Origin: Patescibacteria group bacterium
GTDB lineage: Archaea > Nanobdellota > Nanobdellia > Pacearchaeales > GW2011-AR1
Length of the DNA: 47,309 bases
Assembly (NCBI GenBank): GCA_019428815.1
Contig: JAHYJW010000006.1
Span: 1-47,309, forward strand
Reading direction: 5' to 3'
How positions within the stretch are numbered: the stretch's first letter is position 1; the number at the start of each line of letters is the position of its first letter. The notes under the pieces were generated by a model. The model saw only the letters and a program-made list of their open reading frames with translations, did no database searches and was not told the DNA's origin. Positions 1 to 8,698 of this stretch are shown in pieces. The position numbers and the translations under genes are program-made.

Positions 1-210
1 GTATAAGATTAGTGGTAATTTAACCTCTTCTTTTATTTTAAAAAATGATTTAGATTTTTGTGATGAAAAAGATTATGAAGATCCAGATAAATCCCCTGGC
101 ATATCAGATTATTGTTTAGCTCAAGGCGCAACAAGTGGTTGGGACCCAATCGGAGACACTTCAAGTCCTTTTCGAGGTACATTTGACGGGCAGAATTATA
201 CTATCTCAAA
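1..210. repeat. GLUG-module repeat at the left window edge (inverted partner at 47100-47309)
   Basis: The stretch TAATTTAACCTCTTCTTTTA and its continuation, 46 nt in all, is identical to the reverse complement of the right edge; similarity resumes after a variable stretch of about ten codons at GGCATATCAGATTATTGTTT. Confidence 0.8.
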
Positions 211-3200
211 TTTGTTTGTATACCTCCCCTCTACGAGTGAGGTTGGTCTTTTTGGATACCTCGATTCCGCAGAAATATCTGATTTAGAGTTAACGGGTTT
301 TAATTTGACAGGTAAAATAAATGTGGGGGGTATGGTTGGATGGAATTATAAAGGAATACTTAGAAGATTGTCTTTAGATGGAGGAATCTTATATGGTAAT
401 GACTCTGTGGGGGGTTTAGTAGGATATATGGATGGTGGAGCAGAAACCCATTTTTCATTTGTAAAAAATAGTTCAATTGTTTCAGATGTTGGACCAGTGG
501 GAGGTTTAATAGGATACCTCGGCAGTGGTTCGAGTATAACTAATTCTTATTCTCAAAGTTCTGTTGAAGCACTCTCTAAAGATATAGCTAGGGGAGGATT
601 TGTGGGATCTAACGATGGGGGGGCTATTAATTATTCTTATTCTACTGGGGAAGTCTTACCATCCAGTGAGGATAATGGGGGTGGTTTTGCAGGATTATAC
701 AATGCAGGATATGCTACCTCTAATTTTTATGATAGTGAAACTTCGGGATGGAGTACTTCAGCAATGGGTGATAATTTTACAACTAGTTCCATGACTTCCA
801 TAGACATATTCAATGAAAGTTCTTGGGATATAGTTTCTAGAAGAGATTGGACTAGTGAAATTTGGTTTATAGATGATGGAGAAGATTACCCTCGACTTGG
901 AAGAGAATGGACCCCCATACCTATTCATTATATTTATTATATTGAAGATTTGTATTATGTTAGAAATAATTCTCGAGACTCATATATTTTAAACAGAAGC
1001 TTAGATTTTTGTACAAGTACTCATTATTCTGAAGATAAAATCTTTCCCAATATATCAAATCTTTGTTTAGCTCAAGGTGCAACAAATGGATGGGTCCCAA
1101 TTGGAAATAGTAGTTCTCCCTTTCAGGGGATATTTAACGGACGAAACTATACTATCACAAATCTTTTCATAAACAGAAGTTCAACAGATTATCAAGGTTT
1201 ATTTGGATATGCTGATTCTGAATCAGATATAAAAAATTTAGGTTTAACAGAGATTGATATATCTGGAAAAAATTATGTTGGAGGTATTGTAGGAAAAAAT
1301 TTAGGTTTAATTTCAAATTCTTCTGTTGAGGGGAATGTCTCTGGAAATGGAAGTTATATTGGGGGTTTTGTAGGAGAGAATCAAGGCTCAATTTCAAATT
1401 CTTTATTTTCTTCTGAAGCTGGAGGTATTCTTGGTGGAGGGCCAAATTATTTAGGAGGTTTTGTAGGTTATAATTACCAAGGTTCAATTACAAACTCTTA
1501 TTCTAAATGTGTGAAAATACATCAAGATATAATCGTAATTATCCCCTCTGGTTATTCTGCAGGTTTTGTAGGTTATAATTACCAAGGCTCAATTACAAAT
1601 TCCTATTCGACTGGTTCTGTTGATTATGTGGGATATACTAACCCTAAAGATAAGGGTTTTGTAGGAGGCCAAAATACAGGGGGGAGTTGGGGAGACAGTG
1701 GAAACTTTTTTGATATGAGTACCTCTGGCCAGATATCTACTACTGGAAATGCTACTGGAAAAACTACAACAGAAATGCAGAATTTTTCAACTTTTGACAA
1801 TGCGGGTTGGGATATTGAACTCTTATGGGATTATGAAGGTGAACTTTGGTTTTTAAACGAAGATTTAGATTATCCAAAATTATTCTTTGAATTTGAAGAT
1901 GATGAAACTTCTCCTACTCATACTATAGGGATTAGTAATAACACTTTTTCAAGCAATCCCACACTTTTTTCAATTAAATGGGATGACAATATTCTTTTAC
2001 AACCCTATGGACAATGGATTTTCTCAACAAATAATTCAGGAACATGGGCAAACGATTCTGCTGTTAATTTTACAGAAACACCAGAATGGGCAAATGTTAC
2101 AAAAACCTTAAATGAAACTCCTTACACAACTATTGGTTACAGATGGTATGCAACAGATACCTTTGATAATCCGGAATCAACTCCAATTTATTCTTTGTAT
2201 ACTTATCCTGTTTTGAATGTTGGTAATGGAACTCTTCAAAATCCTTATGTTGTTAATACTATTGAAGAATTATATTTAATTAATTTCTATCTATCCTCTT
2301 ATTTTATTTTAAATAGAAGTTTAGACTTTTGTGATAATGATAGTTATGACTATCCTGCTTCTTTTCCTGGAGTAGGAGATTTTTGTTCAGTTGAAGGTGC
2401 AACAGAAGGTTGGGAATCTTTGGGAGATAATAGCCTACCCTTCCAGGGGGTGTTTGACGGGCAGAATTATACCCTCTCAAATCTTTATATAAATAGGACC
2501 TCTACTTCGGGAGTTTATCAAGGATTATTTGGATATGCTGATTCGGGATCTCAAATAAAAAATTTGGGCATAGAGGATGTGAATATAAACAGTCGAGGCC
2601 CAGTCGGGAGTTTGATAGGAAGTAATTATGGAACAGTATCAAATTCTTATGCTATAGGGATTGTTCAAATCTACACTTATGGCACTTATTTTGGGGGTTT
2701 GATAGGTTATAATGCTGGAAATATTTCTGATTCTTATACTAACGTTGACTTAATAAAATTAATCTACACCGGAGGAACCTACAGCGGAGGCCTTGTAGGT
2801 TATAATTCCCAAGGTTCAATTTCAAATTCTTATTCTTTAGGAGATGTTAAAGGCGGGGGTACCTTATCCGGTTGGATGGGGGGCCTTGTAGGTTATAATT
2901 CCCAAGGTTCAATTTCAAATTCTTATTCTCAAGGAAGTGTAAATAGAACTTCGGGAACCTTTACGAATGTTGCTGGTTTTTGTGGAAGGAACTATCAAGG
3001 TTCAATTACAAATTCCTATTCTACAGGCCCCGTGTATTATTATGGAGGTACTGACCCCACAGATAAAGGTTTTGTTGGAGGTCAAGATACTGGGGGAGGT
3101 TGGGAAGACAGTGAGAACTTTTTTGATATGAATACCTCTAACCAAACTTCTACTACCGGAAATGCTACTGGAAAAACCACAACAGAAATGCAGAATTTTT

Positions 3201-4897
3201 CAACTTTTGATGATGCGGGTTGGGATATAGAATACACAGAGAATTGGATTAATGAAACTTGGTATATTTATAATGGGTTTGATTATCCTAGATTGTGGTT
3301 TGAACCAGATGATTTTAATCCAACATATTCTAATGTGAATCATAATACAACAGAAATAAACAATTCAGTCTTATTTTCTATATTGTGGGATGATGAAAGA
3401 GCTCTAGACCCGGGAGGACAATGGATTTTTTCTACAAACAATTCAGGAACTTGGGTAAATGACGCTGCTGTTAATTTTACAGGAACACCAGAATGGACAA
3501 ATGTTACAAAAACCCTAAATGAAACTTCTGGAACAAAAGTTGGTTATAAATGGTTTGCTAGTGACAATGCCGGAAATTTAATTTCTACTTCTACTTTTGT
3601 ATTATCAACTATAAAAACAAAATCTGGTTTAGTTCCTGAAGATTCAGGAACACCCTTTTATACAAATGAATCGAACCCTGTTTTGATAAATTTAAGTGAA
3701 GGTCAAAGTGAATTAATTACCTGGTGGGTAAATGCTACAGGAGAACTTAATACAACTCATGAATTCTTTGCATTTGCAAATCTTACAAGTGATTCTTTTT
3801 TTAGTGATATCACAGACATTTGGAATGTAACAATTGTAGAAAATCTTCCCCCTAATAACCCTGAAGTTCAAATCTATTCAACAGACCAGAGTAATAGAAC
3901 CAACCAAAATTTAATCTGTTTTTCGTATATTTCTGCTCCTCAGATAAACGAACTAGATGTTACAGTAAAATGGTTTAAGAATGGAACAGAGAATTTAACT
4001 TTATATTATAATAACAGTTATTCAAGTGGAACTCCTTTTAGTTCTATTCTTTCCTATCAAAATACTTCTAAACATGATAACTGGAGTTGTTCGATGAGGA
4101 TTTTTGATGGATACTACTATAGTGAGTGGGGCAATTCTACAAATTTAACAGTATTAAATTCTCTCCCAACAGTAACTTTGCTTTCTCCCGTTAATGGGGC
4201 AAATACTTCAAGAAGAACCCCCACTTTTTCTTGGAGTGGAACAGACCTGGATGATGATACTTTAACGTACCAAATTAATATCACCCCTGTTCTTTCAAGT
4301 CTTTGTTTTGATGAAGAAAGGTATATCTCAGATTATTCTAACACTGACTATACCCCTAGCTCAGAGAATTATTTTAAGTGTTTATATGATAACAATGATT
4401 ATTACAAATGGAAAGTTAGAGCTTATGATGGAGAAGATTATGGTGGTTGGACTTCGATGTGGAATATCAACATTGTTTCATCTATAGACATGACTCTTTT
4501 GATTAGCGGTATAAATTTTGGAATTTTATCACCTTTAGATTCAAATGATACTACTGATGATATTCCGGAACCAATTAAAATTCAGAATATTGGAAATGCT
4601 TTGATTAATATAACCCTTCAAGGAACATCTTTGTGGGAAAGTGTCGAACATCCTTCAGATTATTTTAAATTTAAAGCCGCGAATAGGACAAACTCTAGTT
4701 CATTTGAGTTTGAAAATTCAATAACAACTTTTACTAATGTTCCCTCGGGGATACAATCTTTTCTCTCAAAATTAAATTGGATTACAGGTAATACTGTGGC
4801 GGATGTAGACTTTTTTATAGAAGCTCCATTAGACGAACCTCCTACAATCACCCCCAGAATATCTAATATCACCTTTACTGCTTCGTTAGCTGAATAA
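2..4897 (+). CDS. GLUG-repeat surface protein, 5'-truncated
   Basis: The ORF track starts at an internal Met (212), but the same frame is open to the window edge and reads as a normal GLUG module, so the gene is truncated upstream (about 1631 aa visible). I see three modules, each opening with an S/FILxxxLDFC stretch, a GATxGW motif and an F(D/N)GxNYT(I/L)xNL motif, then many GLUG-type units such as GGFVGYNYQGSITNSYSTG. Two Ig-like domains with QWIFSTNNSGTW follow modules 2 and 3. Further Ig/FN3-like domains and a last beta domain (IQNIGNALINITL) end the protein, with no C-terminal TM helix. GLUG repeats are known from bacterial and archaeal surface proteins, often adhesins. N-x-S/T sequons are dense. 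The next gene starts 1 nt after the stop. Extracellular location is inferred because the N-terminus lies outside the window. Confidence 0.85.
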   Translation, partial: YKISGNLTSSFILKNDLDFCDEKDYEDPDKSPGISDYCLAQGATSGWDPIGDTSSPFRGTFDGQNYTISNLFVYLPSTSEVGLFGYLDSAEISDLELTGFNLTGKINVGGMVGWNYKGILRRLSLDGGILYGNDSVGGLVGYMDGGAETHFSFVKNSSIVSDVGPVGGLIGYLGSGSSITNSYSQSSVEALSKDIARGGFVGSNDGGAINYSYSTGEVLPSSEDNGGGFAGLYNAGYATSNFYDSETSGWSTSAMGDNFTTSSMTSIDIFNESSWDIVSRRDWTSEIWFIDDGEDYPRLGREWTPIPIHYIYYIEDLYYVRNNSRDSYILNRSLDFCTSTHYSEDKIFPNISNLCLAQGATNGWVPIGNSSSPFQGIFNGRNYTITNLFINRSSTDYQGLFGYADSESDIKNLGLTEIDISGKNYVGGIVGKNLGLISNSSVEGNVSGNGSYIGGFVGENQGSISNSLFSSEAGGILGGGPNYLGGFVGYNYQGSITNSYSKCVKIHQDIIVIIPSGYSAGFVGYNYQGSITNSYSTGSVDYVGYTNPKDKGFVGGQNTGGSWGDSGNFFDMSTSGQISTTGNATGKTTTEMQNFSTFDNAGWDIELLWDYEGELWFLNEDLDYPKLFFEFEDDETSPTHTIGISNNTFSSNPTLFSIKWDDNILLQPYGQWIFSTNNSGTWANDSAVNFTETPEWANVTKTLNETPYTTIGYRWYATDTFDNPESTPIYSLYTYPVLNVGNGTLQNPYVVNTIEELYLINFYLSSYFILNRSLDFCDNDSYDYPASFPGVGDFCSVEGATEGWESLGDNSLPFQGVFDGQNYTLSNLYINRTSTSGVYQGLFGYADSGSQIKNLGIEDVNINSRGPVGSLIGSNYGTVSNSYAIGIVQIYTYGTYFGGLIGYNAGNISDSYTNVDLIKLIYTGGTYSGGLVGYNSQGSISNSYSLGDVKGGGTLSGWMGGLVGYNSQGSISNSYSQGSVNRTSGTFTNVAGFCGRNYQGSITNSYSTGPVYYYGGTDPTDKGFVGGQDTGGGWEDSENFFDMNTSNQTSTTGNATGKTTTEMQNFSTFDDAGWDIEYTENWINETWYIYNGFDYPRLWFEPDDFNPTYSNVNHNTTEINNSVLFSILWDDERALDPGGQWIFSTNNSGTWVNDAAVNFTGTPEWTNVTKTLNETSGTKVGYKWFASDNAGNLISTSTFVLSTIKTKSGLVPEDSGTPFYTNESNPVLINLSEGQSELITWWVNATGELNTTHEFFAFANLTSDSFFSDITDIWNVTIVENLPPNNPEVQIYSTDQSNRTNQNLICFSYISAPQINELDVTVKWFKNGTENLTLYYNNSYSSGTPFSSILSYQNTSKHDNWSCSMRIFDGYYYSEWGNSTNLTVLNSLPTVTLLSPVNGANTSRRTPTFSWSGTDLDDDTLTYQINITPVLSSLCFDEERYISDYSNTDYTPSSENYFKCLYDNNDYYKWKVRAYDGEDYGGWTSMWNINIVSSIDMTLLISGINFGILSPLDSNDTTDDIPEPIKIQNIGNALINITLQGTSLWESVEHPSDYFKFKAANRTNSSSFEFENSITTFTNVPSGIQSFLSKLNWITGNTVADVDFFIEAPLDEPPTITPRISNITFTASLAE

Positions 4898-4898
4898 A

Positions 4899-5444
4899 AT
4901 GAAAGATAAAAAACCCATTTACATAATAGATTTAGTTTTAGTAGTTGGAACTTTGGTAAGTTTATTTTTTATCATCTTTTCTCCTATAGGGGGTACTTCT
5001 AGCTTAAACTCTTTTATTACTGGAAGGGCAATTATTCCTACTTTAGAATCTCCTAAAGAGGGATATGTAAGTTCAGATTCCATTCTTTTTTCATTTAAAG
5101 ATGGGCATACTCTTCTCATAGATGATAATCCTGATTTTAGAAATCCTCAAAAATTTACCCTAGAAGATAATTTATACCTTACCTTAGAACCGGGAAATTA
5201 TTACTGGATGGTAAAAGGTATTAGAGAAAGTGAAATGCGGAAATTTACTATTGAATCAAGAGTCGAATTAAAAATGAAGGAGACTGATGAAGGGTATGAA
5301 GTTGTTAATGTAGGAAATGTAAAACTGAATGTAGATGTTTACGAAAAAGATGAATTTTTGGAAAGAATAATTTTGAACATTGAGGAGATTGAAAATCTTG
5401 AGAATATTTCTGAAATTAAAATTATTGGAGGTCAAAGTGATTAA
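4899..5444 (+). CDS. Small membrane-anchored beta-domain protein
   Basis: A 181-aa protein of unknown function. Residues 8-28 form one hydrophobic segment after a short basic N-terminus, so it is probably anchored with its C-terminus outside. The exposed part looks like a small beta domain (LESPKEGYVSSDSILFSF, then YYWMVKG), of the kind seen in Ig/FN3-like surface domains, followed by a second beta stretch with VVNVGNVKLNV. It starts 1 nt after the GLUG protein stops, and the next gene starts 8 nt before its own stop, so the three are probably co-transcribed and translationally coupled. It may be an accessory or anchoring partner of the GLUG protein, which lacks a C-terminal anchor; that is inference from context only. 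Confidence 0.7.
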   Translation: MKDKKPIYIIDLVLVVGTLVSLFFIIFSPIGGTSSLNSFITGRAIIPTLESPKEGYVSSDSILFSFKDGHTLLIDDNPDFRNPQKFTLEDNLYLTLEPGNYYWMVKGIRESEMRKFTIESRVELKMKETDEGYEVVNVGNVKLNVDVYEKDEFLERIILNIEEIENLENISEIKIIGGQSD

Positions 5445-6696
5445 GAAAATTTTGTTTTTCCTATTGATATTAATCTTTATCTCTAGTAGTGTGAGTTCAT
5501 TAGGAATTACCCCTGGACGAACTACAATTAATTTTGAACCAGGATTAACAAAAACAGTTGAATTTACTGTTATTAACTCTGAAGAAAAAGATGTTAATCT
5601 TGTAGTTCTTGTTCAAGGCGAATTAAATCAGAGTATTTCCCTTTCAGATATTTCTTTCAGTATGGGTGCTAATGAAAGAGAAAAAAAGATAAAATACACT
5701 CTTAATTTACCACAAAATCTTGAACCAGGATTAAGAACTTCAGAAATAGTGGTTGTTCAGTTACCTGAAAAATCCTCTGAAAGTCAAGCATTTATTGGCG
5801 CAGCAGTTGGAGTTGCAACACAGATTTATGTTTATGTTCCCTACCCCGGGAAATATGCAGAAGCCTCTCTTAATATCGTGGGCCCAGATGAAAAAGGGGT
5901 TATTAATTTTGTTTTACCAGTTATTAGTAGGGGTGATTTAGATTTGGTTAGGGTTAATGCAGTTATAGACATTTACAGTTCTTTAAACGAAAAAATTGAA
6001 ACAATTAAAACTAATGAAATAGGGATTCTCAGTGGGGAGAGAAAAGAACTGGTAGCAAAATGGGAGCAAAATTTATCTTCTGGGAAATATAAAGCAATAG
6101 CTACATTAATTTATGATGAGAACACTAAAACTCTTGAAAAGGAGTTTAATATAGGTTATCAAGTTTTAGAAATTCAGAATATTGAGGTAAACAATTTTCG
6201 CTTAGGAGAAATAGCAAAGTTTGAAGTTCTTGTTCAGAATAAATGGGGGGAGCCAATTAATAATGCCTTTGCTGAAATGTTAATTTATAATAACCAAAAT
6301 CAGGTTATGGCTGAAGTAAAATCTCCTAATTATAATTTTCCAGCTTTAGAGAAAGCCTTAATGATACTATTTTGGGATACAGGGGGTGTTCGGGCAGGAA
6401 CATATGATTCAGAATTATTTTTGAAATTTGGAGAACAATCCTCTAAACATAATCTAAAATTAGATGTATCTGAAAGATCTATTAATGTTAGGGGTGTAGG
6501 TTATGTAATATCTGAAGATAGTGGCGAGGGCGGAGATATTGTTTTTATTTTAGGGAGCATCATTGTTTTACTAGTTGTAATTAATCTTTTTTGGTTTTTA
6601 TTTTTAAGAAGAAAACTTCTTTCTAAGAAGAAAGATGTAAAAGAATTAAAATTTAGGGGAAATACTAAAGGAGAGAACTTAAAGATTAAGAACTAA
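5437..6696 (+). CDS. Signal peptide + beta-sandwich repeats + C-terminal TM protein
   Basis: The track starts this ORF at 5380, but a GTG at 5437 is better: GGAGGT lies 4 nt upstream, it overlaps the previous gene by only 8 nt, and it puts a clean signal peptide (VIKKILFFLLILIF) at the N-terminus. That gives 419 aa. The exposed part starts GITPGRTTINFEPG and contains several beta-sandwich domains of the NEW3/COG1470 kind, including VPYPGKYAE. A C-terminal TM helix (GDIVFILGSIIVLLVVI) and a basic cytoplasmic tail follow. It is a paralogue of 9358-10539, sharing the INFEP opening and the VPYPGKYAE motif. A type I membrane surface protein is likely; the function is unknown. A T-rich stretch after the stop fits termination. 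Confidence 0.8.
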   Translation: MIKKILFFLLILIFISSSVSSLGITPGRTTINFEPGLTKTVEFTVINSEEKDVNLVVLVQGELNQSISLSDISFSMGANEREKKIKYTLNLPQNLEPGLRTSEIVVVQLPEKSSESQAFIGAAVGVATQIYVYVPYPGKYAEASLNIVGPDEKGVINFVLPVISRGDLDLVRVNAVIDIYSSLNEKIETIKTNEIGILSGERKELVAKWEQNLSSGKYKAIATLIYDENTKTLEKEFNIGYQVLEIQNIEVNNFRLGEIAKFEVLVQNKWGEPINNAFAEMLIYNNQNQVMAEVKSPNYNFPALEKALMILFWDTGGVRAGTYDSELFLKFGEQSSKHNLKLDVSERSINVRGVGYVISEDSGEGGDIVFILGSIIVLLVVINLFWFLFLRRKLLSKKKDVKELKFRGNTKGENLKIKN

Positions 6697-6705
6697 TCTT
6701 AGGAG

Positions 6706-6760
6706 ACTCTTTTTTTCTCGAAATCTTTTTAATTTTTAAACTTTTTTTTCTTGATACTTT
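6706..6760 (+). terminator. T-rich terminator after the first surface operon
   Basis: Several runs of T (seven or eight in a row) follow the stop at 6696 and precede the next promoter. Archaeal RNA polymerase terminates on T-runs without needing a hairpin. No strong stem is visible. Confidence 0.45.
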
Positions 6761-6799
6761 CTATTAACTCCTTAACTTAGACTTTATTCAAAAGAAATA

Positions 6800-6806
6800 T
6801 TTATAA
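6800..6806 (+). promoter_or_regulatory. TATA box of the signal peptidase gene
   Basis: TTTATAA centred 26 nt upstream of the ATG at 6829, predicting a leaderless transcript. Confidence 0.65.
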
Positions 6807-6828
6807 TTAGTTTTAAATTCTATAATAT

Positions 6829-7338
6829 ATGCTAAAAAAAAGATTAATTCTCCATTTTAATTTCCTTTTAAGTGTAGTCCTTATATTTGTTATTTTTTTA
6901 ATTGGATTTTTTAGTTACCCCTTCTTAAATCCTTATCTTAATGACCGTATTGAGACACCTTATTCTATTCATGGGAATGTGGTACTATCCCCTACAGATT
7001 TTATAAAAAATGAAAACATTTTTGTTTATCCAGATAAGATAATCATTTATATAAAAAATGCAAGTATCTCTTCTTATGCTGATACAGGTAGCATGGAGCC
7101 TTTCTTAAATCAGGATTCTAATGGTATAAGAGTTAAACCTCTCTCTGAAAAAGACATAAAAATCGGAGATATTATCAGTTTTAGAAAACTTGGAAAAATC
7201 ATTGTTCATAGGGTAATTAATAAAGGATTAGATGAACAAGGAATTTATTTTATTACTAAAGGTGATAATTCACCAATAGAGGATGGTAAGATAAGGTTTG
7301 AAGATATTGAATACGTTACAATTGGTATTTTATATTAA
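6829..7338 (+). CDS. Signal peptidase I, archaeal/ER (S26B) type
   Basis: A 169-aa membrane serine protease that would cleave N-terminal signal peptides from exported proteins on the outer face of the membrane. It has a basic N-terminus and one TM helix at about residues 11-30. The S26B catalytic set is visible: Ser88 in TGSMEP, His127 in IIVHRVI (His in place of the bacterial Lys) and Asp146 in TKGDNSP. The length is normal for a compact archaeal enzyme. It has its own leaderless promoter and sits directly before two copies of a small-membrane-protein/secreted-subunit pair. This resembles the Bacillus arrangement in which the ER-type peptidase SipW serves the fibre protein TasA. A dedicated role is inference; it may instead be the general signal peptidase. 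Confidence 0.9.
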   Translation: MLKKRLILHFNFLLSVVLIFVIFLIGFFSYPFLNPYLNDRIETPYSIHGNVVLSPTDFIKNENIFVYPDKIIIYIKNASISSYADTGSMEPFLNQDSNGIRVKPLSEKDIKIGDIISFRKLGKIIVHRVINKGLDEQGIYFITKGDNSPIEDGKIRFEDIEYVTIGILY

Positions 7339-7468
7339 TAAATACCTCTTAAAGATTAATTAAATGGCTTTTATTTTTGTTATTTCTTAAAATAAATTTT
7401 CCTTTTTTTTTAGAGATAATCTTTTTATTACTAGTTACTGGGATTATGTGGTTTGATGTTTAGAAATA

Positions 7469-7475
7469 TTTATAA
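7469..7475 (+). promoter_or_regulatory. TATA box, copy-1 cassette
   Basis: TTTATAA centred 26 nt before the ATG at 7498. This selects 7498 as the start rather than the track's 7453, which lies upstream of the TATA element. Confidence 0.6.
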
Positions 7476-7497
7476 ACTAAAAAGTTATAAACTCTAT

Positions 7498-7716
7498 ATG
7501 GGTGATGATAAAATTAAAATGAAGAAAACACAGAAGATAATTGTGTTATTGTTATTCCTGTCTATTTTATTCTCTTTTGCTTCTATAATGTTGAATATTT
7601 CACTTGCTACAAATTTAAATCCATCTCAATTTAACTTAGCAGGATTTTCTAATTCAGGTATTTCTTCGCAAGGGAATATTGGTCTTAGTGTCTTGCCTTC
7701 AGGAGGAGAAGGATAA
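7498..7716 (+). CDS. Small membrane protein, cassette copy 1
   Basis: The track start at 7453 lies upstream of the TATA box. The leaderless ATG at 7498 gives 72 aa (MGDDKIKMKKTQK...); an ATG at 7519 would align best with the paralogue at 8495. One N-terminal hydrophobic segment (IIVLLLFLSILFSFASIML) is followed by a short polar exported tail ending in IGLSVLPSGGEG; the paralogue ends with the similar VGIHILPSN. It is unrecognised by name. Its TAA overlaps the ATG of the next gene by 1 nt (TAATG) and GGAGGAG precedes that ATG, so the two are translationally coupled. It probably works with the downstream subunit, for example as membrane base or chaperone (inference). Confidence 0.65.
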   Translation: MGDDKIKMKKTQKIIVLLLFLSILFSFASIMLNISLATNLNPSQFNLAGFSNSGISSQGNIGLSVLPSGGEG

Positions 7717-8333
7717 TGAACTCAGAGAATTTACTTTTAGTTGTTGCAGTCTTTGCTGTTTTTGTTTCATTTGCAGGGGTTATATTTACTTTTAATAGTG
7801 TAAGTGAGTTTAAGGATACCTGGTTTACAGGTTTTTATGTACAAGAAGGGAATGTTAGTTTAAACGTTTTGAGTGTTGCAGCAATCAATTTTACTGTTTC
7901 AGATATCAGTTGGGGTGCTGGGCAAGTTAATGAGTCGGCAGATTATGCTATCTTAAATACTTGTTGTGGGGGCAGTGTTACCGATGGAAACTGGTCAAGT
8001 GTTTCACAGGGATTTGAAATTAGAAATGTGGGTAATGTAAATGTTAGCCTTAACTTAACTTCAGATGACGATGCAGATAGTTTTATTGGGGGGTCAGACC
8101 CTTCCTTTCAGCTTAATGTTACAAATATAGACTCTGGTGCTTGTACCGCAAATGGGATTACCCTTGGCCAATATTTTGAAGTTACCTCTCCCGCACCTAT
8201 GACCATATGTAACCCTTTCCAGTTTCTTAATGCTACAGATGAAATTAGGGTTGATGTAAAACTTCAAGTACCTGGAGATTCTTATACAGGGATTAGAAGT
8301 ACAACTTTGACTGCAGCGTTTTATGCAGTTTAA
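7716..8333 (+). CDS. Secreted beta-sandwich subunit, copy 1
   Basis: A 205-aa protein with an N-terminal hydrophobic segment (residues 5-27, without the basic residues usual in a signal peptide), then an all-beta domain: FTGFYVQEGNVSLNVLSV, paired cysteines in TCCGGS, IRNVGNVNVSLNLTSDDD, and a final strand GIRSTTLTAAFYAV at the C-terminus. There is no C-terminal anchor. The fold and the small single-domain design recall TasA/camelysin- or WxL-like subunits, but I cannot assign it to a family by eye. It is coupled to the small membrane protein before it and is nearly identical in its core to copy 2 at 8695. It is probably an exported surface or filament subunit (inference). Confidence 0.7.
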   Translation: MNSENLLLVVAVFAVFVSFAGVIFTFNSVSEFKDTWFTGFYVQEGNVSLNVLSVAAINFTVSDISWGAGQVNESADYAILNTCCGGSVTDGNWSSVSQGFEIRNVGNVNVSLNLTSDDDADSFIGGSDPSFQLNVTNIDSGACTANGITLGQYFEVTSPAPMTICNPFQFLNATDEIRVDVKLQVPGDSYTGIRSTTLTAAFYAV

Positions 8334-8465
8334 CTTTTTTACTAAATCTTTTCCTTAAACTAAAAGCTTAAGATTATTTGTATAGTCCCTAAAATTTTAT
8401 AACCCTAACACCCTTTAATTTTTAACCCTTCAGAGTTCCTTTTTACAAATTAAAAAATAAGAATA

Positions 8466-8472
8466 TTTATAA
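8466..8472 (+). promoter_or_regulatory. TATA box, copy-2 cassette
   Basis: TTTATAA centred 26 nt before the ATG at 8495, the same geometry as copy 1, so each cassette copy has its own promoter. Confidence 0.65.
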
Positions 8473-8494
8473 ATTCCTGTTCATAAAAACTAAT

Positions 8495-8698
8495 ATGAAA
8501 AAACCGCAAAATACCATTTTGTTGCTATTAATTTTAGCGATAACGTTGTCTGTTGTTTCTATTGTGCTAAATTTAACTCTTGTAACTAGTTTGAAAGAAA
8601 TTCGAATTTATGATGACTCTTTTAGTGCATCTTCATCTACAAAAATATCAGGAGAAGTGGGGATTCATATCCTCCCTTCAAATAGGAGCCCTGAATGA
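8495..8698 (+). CDS. Small membrane protein, cassette copy 2
   Basis: A 67-aa paralogue of 7498-7716: MKKPQN, then one hydrophobic segment (ILLLLILAITLSVVSIVLN) and a short polar tail ending VGIHILPSNRSPE. The leaderless promoter fixes the start. Its TGA overlaps the next ATG (ATGA) and an AGGAG lies just upstream, so expression of the pair is coupled, as in copy 1. The two small proteins are clearly diverged in sequence while keeping length and layout. Function unknown. Confidence 0.65.
   Translation: MKKPQNTILLLLILAITLSVVSIVLNLTLVTSLKEIRIYDDSFSASSSTKISGEVGIHILPSNRSPE

Noticed and set aside
1167-1487. 106-aa minus-strand ORF rich in Leu, Asn and Gln.
   Set aside because: Shadow of the GLUG repeats on the other strand; low-complexity composition and no promoter.
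5380-5436. ATG start at 5380 for the beta-sandwich protein.
   Set aside because: The extra 19 residues are a basic shadow of the upstream gene; the GTG at 5437 has a strong GGAGGT and leads straight into the signal peptide.
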